Of a DNA stretch of 64,000 nucleotides, positions 21,335 to 31,012 are shown piece by piece. The position numbers and the translations under genes were made by a program. The stretch comes from Parastagonospora avenae f. sp. tritici 18332-5 (taxonomy: Eukaryota; Ascomycota; Dothideomycetes; Pleosporales; Phaeosphaeriaceae), in the NCBI GenBank assembly GCA_022559985.1, contig JAFJTR010000041.1, positions 124,001 through 188,000 of the forward strand. The letters run 5' to 3'. The notes below the pieces were generated by a model that made no database searches, was not told where the DNA came from, and was given only the letters and a program-made list of their open reading frames with translations. The stretch's first letter is position 1. The number at the start of each line of letters is the position of its first letter.

Positions 21335-23005
21335 TCAAACAATTGTAAACATCTCCAATTTCCCCTCCTTGACCAAATCCCTCCAATCCCCATCTGGCCC
21401 CAGAGCCTCAATATTCTCATCGCCAAGTTCGTGATCCGCGACGTGGACCATGCCGCCGATCTTGTACCGTCCCTCTCCCACTGGTTCTAAGAGGAATGGC
21501 AGATTGATACCAAAAAGCCCGGCAAGGATCAATGTTTGTTCCTTGAGATTCGGAGGATGAGTCCAATAGCGTAAACCAACGTAGCCTGATCCGTGACGAA
21601 TACACAACCAGCATCCTTGTATGTTTCAAGCATGATGGTTGCAAACCTCGTATGCTGAAACGGCGAAGTTGTGCTTGCGTCTTCCATTGAGTCTCTGAAA
21701 AGTATTGCCTCAAGATCCGGGAGAAGATCTTGATACTCTGATGCTCGAGGATGATGTGGACCAAGGACAGCGGACATGATTTTCCTCGCTAGTACGCTCT
21801 GGTCTAAGTCCCGCATGTAGTGACAAAGTAGAGGGAGATAGCCATCAGTCCAATGCTTTCGTGCCCTGTCTACCCCCATTACCTTGCCCAACAACACCCC
21901 TGCCGTAGAAAGGCTCAATAAATCTGCCGAGATGTCTGCGATAGGAGCTATACCGCGTGACCTCATCAAAGTTTGTTCGATAGTACTCTGCTGTGTTTCG
22001 GTGATTAAGTCTGTTCTTCTGACTTGATATATCGATTCCAGACCAAGCCTCCAGCTTGCCCTTTCTTTTCCCACACTCTGCGAAACCCAGGTTACCCTTG
22101 TACTATTCCCCGTTTGCCACAACTGATACGCAACGTGTGTGGGAAGGCCGTCTTGCAGGATCGTTGCTGTTGCTAATGCAGAAACCTGGTGCATACTCTT
22201 CGTATAGTCGGGTGTAATTGTGTCTCCGCGAAACTTTGACACACGAAGGAGACCAAATACTTTGTCCCGGGAATCGGTAGATTGCAGGTGCATCGTGCGA
22301 AAAAACTGTTCGTGAAAAGGCGCATTTGGACCACTCATTCGCAAATCTGCTAGGTCTTGGACAATTTCTGCACGCGCTATCAATGCCGGAATATAGACAA
22401 CTAAGCTTTGGCGTTCTAATCTGGCAATTGCAGGACTCTGACGAAAGTCGAAGGAGCCAGTTCTATCCTCTTTGCCGCGAAGCCTTGCTTGTATTGTACG
22501 CACAGCATGCGTGAATTGTTTCCATGCGATTGTCTCCTACCCAACATAAACGATGGGGTCCCGATAGGCAAGAGTGAGTTCCTGTGCTATCCTTCAAATG
22601 GGCATATAGAGTAAGCCTTTGGTATCAAGTAAGAGCAGGTATTGGAGAACATACTGTTGTCAGTTAGCCTTGTTTATATCGAAATATAATGGTATGATGT
22701 CCTTGCGCTGCGGGGATCGTCAAAATAATAGAGTTCTCGTACCCAAACCCTCCCAAACCAAAGCCTTCGAAGAAGCAGTTCCAGACTATCCAGAAACCTA
22801 GCCAGGCTGAGTGGCTTGAATTGATTGAGGGCCCCAGTCATTTCGAATGACTCGAGGTGGCCTGTGCGCATCCCGCCAACCACGAGATTGCTCTCATTTT
22901 GAGGAGGGCCAAGCCATATGAGGACCTGCTTTGCTGAAGAATAGATGATCTTCATCAGCCCTAACTTAGAGGGACCTTCATCTTGAGCTTTGGATGTATC
23001 GGGGT
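21335..23005 (-). pseudogene. heterokaryon-incompatibility (HET) domain gene, degraded
   Basis: Read leftward, HET-domain blocks are clear: LMKIIYSSAKQVLIWLGPP, LWFGRVWV, then QELTLAYRDPIVYVG, ETIAWKQFTHAV, the FFRTMHLQSTDSRDKVFGLL block, and the family C-terminus NLKEQTLILAGL...GRYKIGGMVHVADHE. The damage is also clear. The N-terminal part of the HET domain is absent, with a TGA just upstream of the first block. A TAG at 22539-22537 splits YVG and ETIAW in frame. Near 21565-21600 the frame shifts between VFVTDQ and GYVGL. One discontinuity (after RVW) can be explained by an intron, the others cannot. Intact relatives mediate allorecognition cell death in filamentous fungi; this copy should not make a full protein. 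Confidence 0.85.
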
Positions 23006-23240
23006 CTTGTCATGCCATTCTATATAAGAGAAAGAGGACTTTCATTGGAGACATCACAATCCTGGTGTGGAGAGGAAAGGAGAGGAAAGGAGAGTAAAGA
23101 AGTGGGAGAAGGTCGTGCCCCAGGCATGCACACCAACCAATCGGCCTTCGGAACACTTCCGCATCGCAGCCCCTCCAAAATTTCCAGCAACTTTTTTTAC
23201 CCCACGAATTGCACATATTCTGACACATTGCAAGGCAAAG

Positions 23241-24326
23241 ATGGCGAAACTGAAAGACTTCAAGGCCCTCATCGAGGTCACCAAGACCACGCAAACCCTC
23301 CTCACGCACTTCCAATCATCACTCGCGCCTACGACAACTGCACCTTCGCAGACTCAGGCTGCAGCAACTGACTTACCAAACCCGCTCGATGCGATCAAAG
23401 CCTCTACCACGCTTCTCAAATCACACACGACAACACTTTCACTGCTACTGCTCACACCACCGCTTACACCCTCGGCGCTCATTACAAAAATCGGCGATGT
23501 AAATTCCGGCGCGCTAAGCGGCATGGTCGCAGCAGCAACATACATACCACAAGCCGGTGAAAAAGACGATATCGGCAACATAATGCGCACAGAGCTGCGG
23601 TCACGAGTGCGCCAACTAGTCGGGACATGGGGAGATGTACTCGCGCTGGTGTTGCGCATGGCCGAGAGCAGACAAAACGCCAAGGGCAAAGATACAGGGC
23701 CGAGTGAAAGCGAAAAGGAGGATGTTCTATCAGCCACAGGCGTGCTGTGGGAAGCGTGCGAAGTGGTGCTGAAAGCATGTAACGACGGCGTGGTGGGCCT
23801 TGTGGTTAGGAAGGCTACCGAGCTCAGGGCAACCCTGCTGGATGCGATTGAAGAGTTGAAGGAATGGGGCGAGGATATCGAGGACGAAGATGATGAGGCT
23901 GCGGGGAGTGACGATGAAGACGAGATGTTTGGCGCGATGAACAAACTGGGCAAGGACGACAAGGAGCTCAAGGAGTTGCTGGATGCCAGTGTCAAGAGGT
24001 TGAAAATGGTGGGCATGCTGTATCAGGCGCTGATCAAGAGGAGGCTCAAGACGTACCCTGCGCCATCAGCAGCCACCGGTGCAATTTCAAGTCCCGGCCC
24101 GAAGCTTGACGGGCTTATGGCGCTTGTCAAGGCGATACCAGACAGTGTGGACGATCTCGCGAACGCGTTTTACAATCTTGATGAAGACGGCGCGAAGGAA
24201 TTGCTGGATCAGACGTGTAAAGAGGCCAAGAGCGCAGCCGAGATCGTCAAGCAGAACTGGGCTGGCACAGACGACGAGTTTACAACATGGTCGGAGAAGT
24301 GGATTGCGGCACTCGATGCGGCGTGA
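23241..24326 (+). CDS. GCIP / cyclin-D1-binding protein 1-like protein
   Basis: A single exon encodes 361 residues; ATG 23241 (MAKLKDFKALIEVTKTTQTL) is chosen because upstream codons in the frame look like 5' leader. The protein is helical throughout, with the segments GALSGMVAAATYIPQAG, LRSRVRQLVGTWGDVLALV and TGVLWEACEVVLKACNDGVVGLV. A central acidic stretch (DIEDEDDEAAGSDDEDEMFG) precedes a further helical half that ends WSEKWIAALDAA. This order matches the Grap2/cyclin-D-interacting (GCIP, CCNDBP1) family, whose fungal members are largely unstudied. The identification rests on general resemblance rather than a catalytic motif. The preceding 235 bases back to the HET relic include a purine-rich run (GGAGAGGAAAGGAGAGGAAAG) just before the leader. 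Confidence 0.7.
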   Translation: MAKLKDFKALIEVTKTTQTLLTHFQSSLAPTTTAPSQTQAAATDLPNPLDAIKASTTLLKSHTTTLSLLLLTPPLTPSALITKIGDVNSGALSGMVAAATYIPQAGEKDDIGNIMRTELRSRVRQLVGTWGDVLALVLRMAESRQNAKGKDTGPSESEKEDVLSATGVLWEACEVVLKACNDGVVGLVVRKATELRATLLDAIEELKEWGEDIEDEDDEAAGSDDEDEMFGAMNKLGKDDKELKELLDASVKRLKMVGMLYQALIKRRLKTYPAPSAATGAISSPGPKLDGLMALVKAIPDSVDDLANAFYNLDEDGAKELLDQTCKEAKSAAEIVKQNWAGTDDEFTTWSEKWIAALDAA

Positions 24327-24489
24327 TCACTTCACTTCGTTAAGAAGAAACACCAATGAGCATGATTGAGCTTTGAGAATGATATGGGCTTTCGACAAGA
24401 TTTTAATTTGGTATATCCAACTCGCGTGGTATCTTACAAGGCCAACCTCGCTACACTATATACACCGGTCCCAAGCTACTACTGAACGC

Positions 24490-25110
24490 TTACAAGGCGA
24501 GGACACCCATGGCGAGGATGAAAGCGCCGTTGACGAAGTTGGCGCCAGCGGCACCAGTGCTCTGGGCAGGTGCACCAGTGCCGGAGGGGGTCATGGACGG
24601 GCGAACACCAGAGGCGCTGGAGTTGCCAGATGGCATAGCACCGGAGGGCATGGCAGTGCCAGAGGGCATAGCCATGACAGAGGAGGCAGCGCCAGAGGCG
24701 GCGGCAGCAGCAGACGAAGCCGCCTGGAGAGGGTAGCCAGCGGCAGAGCAGATGCCAGCAGCAGCAGCGGCGAGCTCTAATATGGGCGTTAGCGAGAGAT
24801 CAACTTGGAAGACTGCACTATCAAAACGTACTCTGGAGGTCATCGGCCTGGCACTTGGAGGGCGCGCAAGCAGTGACGGACTCGGTGATCTTAGCGTTAC
24901 CAGTGGTGCACTGGCACTTGGTGTCGCTGAGACCGCAGCCGGAGCCCTGGATGGCGCTGGCGAAGCAGGGAAGCTATATCATATATTAGTAAATCGAACC
25001 ACCGTGGAGATGAACAAGGTACATACAGCACAGCTGGGGAGCTGGCTCAAGTCCTGGGCAGCGACGAACGCAACAGCGCAAGCGAAGATGGAGGCGGTGG
25101 AGAAACGCAT
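24490..25110 (-). CDS. GPI-anchored CFEM-domain cell-wall protein
   Basis: Three exons, 25110-25027, 24973-24832 and 24776-24490, with introns of 53 and 55 nt, encode 170 residues. A signal peptide (MRFSTASIFACAVAFVAA) is followed by a CFEM domain. After splicing it has exactly eight cysteines in the family pattern: SC, LPC, GSGC, KCQC, TAC, SKC and GIC. A Ser/Ala/Pro/Gly-rich stalk with repeated AMPSG units follows. A hydrophobic C-terminus (GAILAMGVL-like, after GAAGANF) looks like a GPI-attachment signal. Family members bind heme or sit in the wall; some act in virulence or iron uptake. This short, single-domain form resembles structural Ccw14-type proteins. Splice sites were chosen because only this arrangement completes the Cys pattern. 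Confidence 0.9.
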
Positions 25111-27358
25111 GTTGATGGATTAAGATGTTGATGTTCGAAAACTTGTGATGTTGGATATTAAAGATTGTAAGGTTGACTGATGGCAGCGAATGTGATTATA
25201 AGTATCGACTTGGAGTGATCAAAAGCAAACCCTATTGCGAGACAATCCTTCTTTATACCTCGAACGTCCTGCGCCCATCCCATCCCCACATGCCCCATGC
25301 GACTCATGCACGGCCTACGCATCAGCGCTAGCCCTCGTTCTATCGAATTGGCATCGGCGGACTGCGCGCAGGGGCCCTGGCCTCGATGCTTGGACCTGGC
25401 ACTTTCTCACGAAGGTTTGCGACGGCGTGTGTTCCTTTGTCGAGCTATGCGTGAGGGGGTGTGGCCATTCATGCTGGAGACCGAGGCTCATGAGCATCGC
25501 GATGAGCAGGTCTGGTTCAGTGATTGACACGGTGATTATGTGGCTGTGAGGGGAAAGCGACGAAGCTGTGTTTGCTGTCGTGCCACTGGGGTTCGGGTGA
25601 AGCATGCATGTGCAGGGTTTGGGGTGAGATGGGATCTGTGCGTCACGAAGCTGACTGTTCTCTCGAACGTTCGGCGCAGTGCAAGACGACCGACCAAAGA
25701 GCCGCGTACGACGCGCAAATCTCCGAATGATTGCCTGTTGGAATTGCGGCTGCACTGTTCAATTACAATCAAATGCGTCTTCAACGGCAGCAGCAGCAAT
25801 TTGAAAATTCATCATTGCGCGATGGGTCGCATTGCTCTGCGTGTTTGCTTCTTCCCTCAACGTCCTCGTTCCAGCCACGCTAGTCCCATGTACCGAAATG
25901 CAGGTACGCACTTACTCCTTCCGCCCTTCGACTTACCTTCCTTCCGCTTCCAGAGCCACACACCGTGCTTTACCCACTCACACCGACTACCTTATCTAGT
26001 CGGCAGCACGAGTATCCATCTGTCTCCTGCATCGCGCAGCCAGCATGCAAGTTCCTGCGCAAATCCCATGCCATGCCATCATGTTTTCTGTACTCCGCGG
26101 CCCCTTGCAATCCATGGCCGGTTCCTGAAACGCGCCTCCCGTCGATCATATGTCTCACATTGCTAGCAAGCTTCGCGTCCACGGCACATCAATTCAACAC
26201 TTCAAGTTTACCTATAGTAGAGCTGCGATTGCAATCGTACATTCGACCATAGAGTAGGAAATGGGCAGAATCCAGACCGTTGTGCCAGACCTCGGTCCCA
26301 TCAAGTTACAGTAGACAATTCGCCCCCTCGTGGCGAAAGACCAACTGGCCAACCAACCCAACACAAATCACCGCCAACTTTCCGCAACCATCTTCCCCGT
26401 CCTCTCGCAGATCATCAAGTAAGCAAATAAACTCTCAACCAATAATTCAGACCGGTCCGACGCAGTGCCGACCGCCCAGTGGCGAAGGGCCGCGGCTCGT
26501 CGCTCGGAGCGTGCGTGGTGAGAAAGTGGGGTAAGAAGCCAAACTTAATGGACGGTAGCTGCCGCGCTCTTCTTTGTCGCCGCCCAGAGCCTGCGTTGGT
26601 ACCTGTTTTTCTTCCTTGGTCGTTTGGTCGTGAGGCGACGGAGTGGCTGCCGCGTAAGGCTTGGATGTGCTTGAACCACGCGGCGGCGGTGAAGATGGTC
26701 GCGTATGGCTTGCAGAGCCACCAACACAGCCTCGGTAGGATGAATGCAGCAGAGGAGTATGGATGGAAAGCAGAAATCTGGTATTTTTGGTTTCGCCGAC
26801 TAACAGCGCCGTCTTTGTCTTTGACAAAAGAGGACGCTTCTCTTCTTTCATCCTGCGCTCGGCGGGACGATGCCACGCCCAGCGAGAAGAACTACTCATA
26901 CATTGCTCCTTCCAGCTAAATAGACATTCAAATAGAAAAAAAGAAAACCACCCATCCGTGATACGAAGTTATTCCGGGACGTGTTTAGTCAAAAAACACT
27001 AGATGCCAGCCCATGTAGAAACACCGATGTCCAGCCCGGCGACAGGTCTGCATTCTAAAAAACACTAACTCACACAAATGTGATAGACCGACCAGAGAAA
27101 CTCATTGCGAAATAGACATTCCACCCCTTGAAAAGATCCCTAATTGTTGATCGTAGAAGGAGTGAAGAAATTCGCCAGAGACTTGGTATGGTATATTGCT
27201 AAGAGAGGGAGAACGCGAAAAAGGCCGTTGTTGTAAAAAGGGAAGCTGAGAGAATGAAATTAAGGAAAAAGGCGGAAATGGTGTAAGAGTTGCCCGCATG
27301 TAGTTTGTTGTTGTTGTGTGGCAGTGAAAGGAAAGGTTGCTGGTGTGGAGGTGCGCGA
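25111..27358. other. 2.2 kb intergenic region, no gene seen
   Basis: The region lies between the CFEM gene's start and the stop of the large disordered protein, both leftward. Overlapping frames up to about 200 codons occur on both strands at 25.5-26.9 kb. They look like shadows of GC-rich sequence, with no protein-like periodicity and no motif. The last 350 bases should be 3' untranslated sequence of the neighbouring gene. Confidence 0.4.
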
Positions 27359-30300
27359 TCAGAACATGGCACCGTCCATGGGCCTCTGGGCAACGGGCCT
27401 GTCATTGATGGGTCTTGGTGGCGAGCCATTGCGGCCACCAAAGACGCCCTGGGGTAGCGGTGGTGACGGTCCAGACTGTGGCTGGCCTTGGCCGCGTAAG
27501 CTTCTGCCCTCGCTCGATGACTTCCTCAACCTGGTTTTGGGCTGCTGGGCGCCAGGCAGCGCATCTGACGAGTTGGTCCTCGTTGGCTCAGCGTATGGTG
27601 CGCGTGGAGCGTCAAAGCCGGGTTGGATAGCAGGGTCGTAGGGGTTGATGCTTTCCGCAGTTCCTGTTCGACCAAAACCAAATCGCTTGCGCATCGGGTT
27701 GATGGGAGGCACGGGTGGTGCATCGTATTCTTGGCCGTTCTTCAACGATGCGCCTGGTGGCAGATTGACCGTGTCGATTTGGGTCGTCATCGACAAAAGG
27801 ACTGGCTCGGAAATGTCCGCCTTCGCAACCGACTTCTTCCTGAGCATTCCTTGTCTAGGCTGCACACTGTTGGGGTTGAACATGGCTGCGTTGGGCGTCG
27901 TAGGGTTGGAAACAGGAGGCGTGTGGTTCGATGAAAAGGCCGGCATTGGTGATGGCAGAGAGCTGTTGTAGCCACCAGGAGAAGGACGCGGTGAGATCGG
28001 TATGCCGGGGGAGTACTTGGGGAGTCCCAGACGCGGCGACCCGTTAGCTGAGCCAGGGCCAGTCTGAAGAGGTTGCAGGTGCTTCGACTCAAAGTAGTTC
28101 GCAGCTGTCGTCCTGCTGTTGCTACGCGATCGCATGCGTCCTTGGCTATCCATGGAGGGCCGTTCAGATGGCAGCGGGGGAGTCGCATGGGCGACGTAGC
28201 CGGGCATCGATGGAAGTGTGTTCGGCGGGTATGCGCTTCTGGAGCCCTCTGTCATGGCCTGGTCAAGATCATCGCGATATTCTCCTGGACGGCTTCGTGA
28301 CCGACCATTCGAAGTGCCAGAGCTTGAGCGCTCACGCGTAGAGCTTTTTGCTGATCTAGGGGGTGATCGGCCAGTGGGTCGACCAGTGCGACTGCTGTCA
28401 GTACCGGACCGCTGTCGGTTCGCGTATTCACGCTGGGCATCTTGCTCGCTCTGTTGCAGCATCCGCGAAGGCTTTGATCTCATAGAGGGCAACTCAGGTC
28501 GGGCTTGGTCGTTCGGCGACAACCCAACCAAAGAGGTGCTGCTAGCATTTCGAGAGGCGGTGCCAAGTGTCAGCTTCCGTGGTGCCCTTACTGGCAGGTC
28601 TGGATGTCGGTCGACTGTTGCGAAAGACTCACGACTCGACTTTGCACGGAGCATGTTGAGAGCAGTCTTGAGCCCTCCTCCAGAGGCGGGGGCTGGGGCT
28701 GGACTGGTTGAGCGACCTTCGGCTCTGGCACGGAGATTCTCCTGAATGACACGCTGGCGCTGGGCAAGATCCCGTTGGAAAGCTTCGTGGTCGCCTTCGC
28801 TCTCGTTGCTTGCAACACGCTCATGTCGTTTAGGAGTCAGGTCCCACTGTGAGGATGGCTCCGTCGTATTTGGTGTCAGGAGGGAATCTTGCACGTTCAC
28901 CTTCGGGTTGTCGACAGGACTGACAGAGCGATTGCTTCGGCCTTCGTCGCGGTATGGGTTGTCAATATCGTCCAAGTCCCATGGGTTCGAGTGACTGTAA
29001 GTCGATGGCGCAGGAGTGACACTCTCAGAACTGGCTTGCCGAGGCTGCAATCCAATGTTCTGAGTTCGCAAAGCAAGACCCGCAGGTGTAGTCGCTGGCG
29101 GGCTCGTCATCCCATTGTCTGTCTCACCGTAGTTTGAAGAAACGTTGCTGACGTTGCGGAGATGTTGGCGAATGAGGCCACTAAGTCCACCGTTGTCGGG
29201 ACCGAGTGTTGGTGAGTCAACATCGGCTCCATCGATTACAGGAGAAGCATCGGATCGCGGTGGCTCGCGAGATGGTGACCTCTGATCAGCCGGTCCACGA
29301 GATGCGCTCCGAGATCGCATTGCCGGATGCTCAAATATCGAAGGCGCGGGCCCAGTCGCAGTAGGCAGGTTCTCAAAACGTCGTGTTGGCTCCAAAGGCC
29401 GAACGGTGGACCTCTCTGGTAACTCACCCTCATTGTCACTCGAGTCTCGAGAGTCCAAAAAGGTGGCTTTGTTACAAGTGGGCCCGGCTCCCGCAGAAGT
29501 CTGATCTGAATGATCTGAAGCTGCAGCTGGTGAAGCTGGGCCAGAGACCTTCATCTGGCTCGCCGCTTGTTGGAATCTGGAGAATGCAGACGGTGCTGGA
29601 GCGGGCTCCACGGGAGACTCAGCCCTCTGGTGGTCAGATACTACAGATCCCGCACGTCTCCTCTTCTCTTGCTCGGCACGTTCGCGCAAGGTAGGCTTTC
29701 GCGGTGGAGAACGTTCTGCCTTGGGTGCAGGCGCTTGCGCTTCAGGGATGTCTCGTTCTCGATGTAGATGCCTCAAACGCTCTGCATATTGCTGTTCGCT
29801 GAATGCCGCCTTTGGTTTGTTGAAGGCGCCCATTGCTGTTGCCTTGCCGCGATCGTTGGGCTGAAGCGCAGCATTGAGTGCATGGGCATCTTCACTATCG
29901 CTCGTAATGGGACTTGTCAATGCAGGCGACTGGGGTCGACTAAGCACCGGGCTTGTTCCTGCAGACGAGTTGTTCCTGCTCATGCCAGGTTGCATCAAGG
30001 AACTAGGGCTTTCGGAGCGGAATGCAGGGCCCCGGTTGAATCGGTCACTAAGGTTGGTCGCAGACCTTGCGAATGGGATGGGAGGTGTTGAGCGTCCGGT
30101 AGGAGCTCGTGCCCTCTGTATTGAGTTGAGGCGATTCATGGAAGAGGATTGTTGCTCTTGGATGTGGAGGTCGAGTCCTTGGTCGTAGAGCCTTCGAGGC
30201 TTCGCGGTGGAGCGGCCCGTCTCCGGGAATACAGGGCTGTTGAGGGTGGGATATGAGGGCGAACTGACGGCAACGGAATTCGCACCTTGAGAGGCGATAG

Positions 30301-31012
30301 ACGTGGCGGCCGTCGATATGCGCGTCTCGACGGTGCCGGAGTTGGTGGATGATGAAGTTTCTCGCTTTCGGCTGAGTGCTGAAGGGCTGGACGGCTCGGA
30401 GTGGAGACCGTTCTGCTCGTCGGCCTCTTGTTGCCTGAGTCTATCCTTCTCTTCCTGGCGCAGCTTCTGGTAGGCAGACAGGTTCACGTCATCGTCGTAG
30501 AGTGTGCGTCCAAGGCCCTTCGAGCTGTTGTTGGAGATCATGTAGATCTTTTGCCGACCTCCAAACAGAATGTTGCCTTCACCAGGCCTCGCCCTGCTCA
30601 TCATGCTGCCGGACCCGTCATCGTCGTCTCTGCTGTCGAACGAATTCGATCGCTCGTTGGCAAATGGTGGTCGTATTGACCCGCTCAGCGAGGATACCTC
30701 GGCGATGTCTGAAAGTCCTCCGGGCACAAAGCCGAACTCGTGCAGCCGCGACTGCCGCTTTGGTGCGAGGACGCTGTCATCACTCGCTTTGCCCATCTTC
30801 GAGTTCGGGTCGTCTTGGTCGCGCAACATGCTGAAGCGCGTCGACAGGCCTGGCATGATCAAGCTCGTCCGGAAGTCGTCCACCTTAGGCAGTGCGGCGT
30901 CGAGGTTGAATTCTGGTTTGGCCTCCTCTTGTCCTTTCTTGCCCTTCTTCGCCTTCTTTCCACTCGCGGGCTCATCCACGCCATCCTTTTTCCTTGTCAA
31001 CCAGCGATTCAT
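27359..31012 (-). CDS. large conserved disordered fungal protein, function unknown
   Basis: A single exon encodes 1217 residues from ATG 31012 (MNRWLTRKKDGVDEPASGKK). After a Lys-rich N-terminus there is a more conserved-looking block (residues about 35-190: LPKVDDFRTSLIMPGLSTRF, KRQSRLHEFGFVPGGLSDIA, and ILFGGRQKIYMISN followed by a predicted helix rich in Gln, Glu and Arg). The rest is long, Ser/Pro/Arg-rich and disordered, with many S-P sites and RS dipeptides that would suit heavy phosphorylation. The N-terminal wording is that of an uncharacterised protein I recall as common in Pezizomycotina. No catalytic domain, signal peptide or membrane helix is seen. Confidence 0.85.
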   Translation of the reverse strand: MNRWLTRKKDGVDEPASGKKAKKGKKGQEEAKPEFNLDAALPKVDDFRTSLIMPGLSTRFSMLRDQDDPNSKMGKASDDSVLAPKRQSRLHEFGFVPGGLSDIAEVSSLSGSIRPPFANERSNSFDSRDDDDGSGSMMSRARPGEGNILFGGRQKIYMISNNSSKGLGRTLYDDDVNLSAYQKLRQEEKDRLRQQEADEQNGLHSEPSSPSALSRKRETSSSTNSGTVETRISTAATSIASQGANSVAVSSPSYPTLNSPVFPETGRSTAKPRRLYDQGLDLHIQEQQSSSMNRLNSIQRARAPTGRSTPPIPFARSATNLSDRFNRGPAFRSESPSSLMQPGMSRNNSSAGTSPVLSRPQSPALTSPITSDSEDAHALNAALQPNDRGKATAMGAFNKPKAAFSEQQYAERLRHLHRERDIPEAQAPAPKAERSPPRKPTLRERAEQEKRRRAGSVVSDHQRAESPVEPAPAPSAFSRFQQAASQMKVSGPASPAAASDHSDQTSAGAGPTCNKATFLDSRDSSDNEGELPERSTVRPLEPTRRFENLPTATGPAPSIFEHPAMRSRSASRGPADQRSPSREPPRSDASPVIDGADVDSPTLGPDNGGLSGLIRQHLRNVSNVSSNYGETDNGMTSPPATTPAGLALRTQNIGLQPRQASSESVTPAPSTYSHSNPWDLDDIDNPYRDEGRSNRSVSPVDNPKVNVQDSLLTPNTTEPSSQWDLTPKRHERVASNESEGDHEAFQRDLAQRQRVIQENLRARAEGRSTSPAPAPASGGGLKTALNMLRAKSSRESFATVDRHPDLPVRAPRKLTLGTASRNASSTSLVGLSPNDQARPELPSMRSKPSRMLQQSEQDAQREYANRQRSGTDSSRTGRPTGRSPPRSAKSSTRERSSSGTSNGRSRSRPGEYRDDLDQAMTEGSRSAYPPNTLPSMPGYVAHATPPLPSERPSMDSQGRMRSRSNSRTTAANYFESKHLQPLQTGPGSANGSPRLGLPKYSPGIPISPRPSPGGYNSSLPSPMPAFSSNHTPPVSNPTTPNAAMFNPNSVQPRQGMLRKKSVAKADISEPVLLSMTTQIDTVNLPPGASLKNGQEYDAPPVPPINPMRKRFGFGRTGTAESINPYDPAIQPGFDAPRAPYAEPTRTNSSDALPGAQQPKTRLRKSSSEGRSLRGQGQPQSGPSPPLPQGVFGGRNGSPPRPINDRPVAQRPMDGAMF

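Noticed and set aside
26415..26899. Two overlapping minus-strand frames of about 150 codons
   Set aside because: Neither shows protein-like composition or a motif; they overlap plus-strand frames of similar length in GC-rich DNA.
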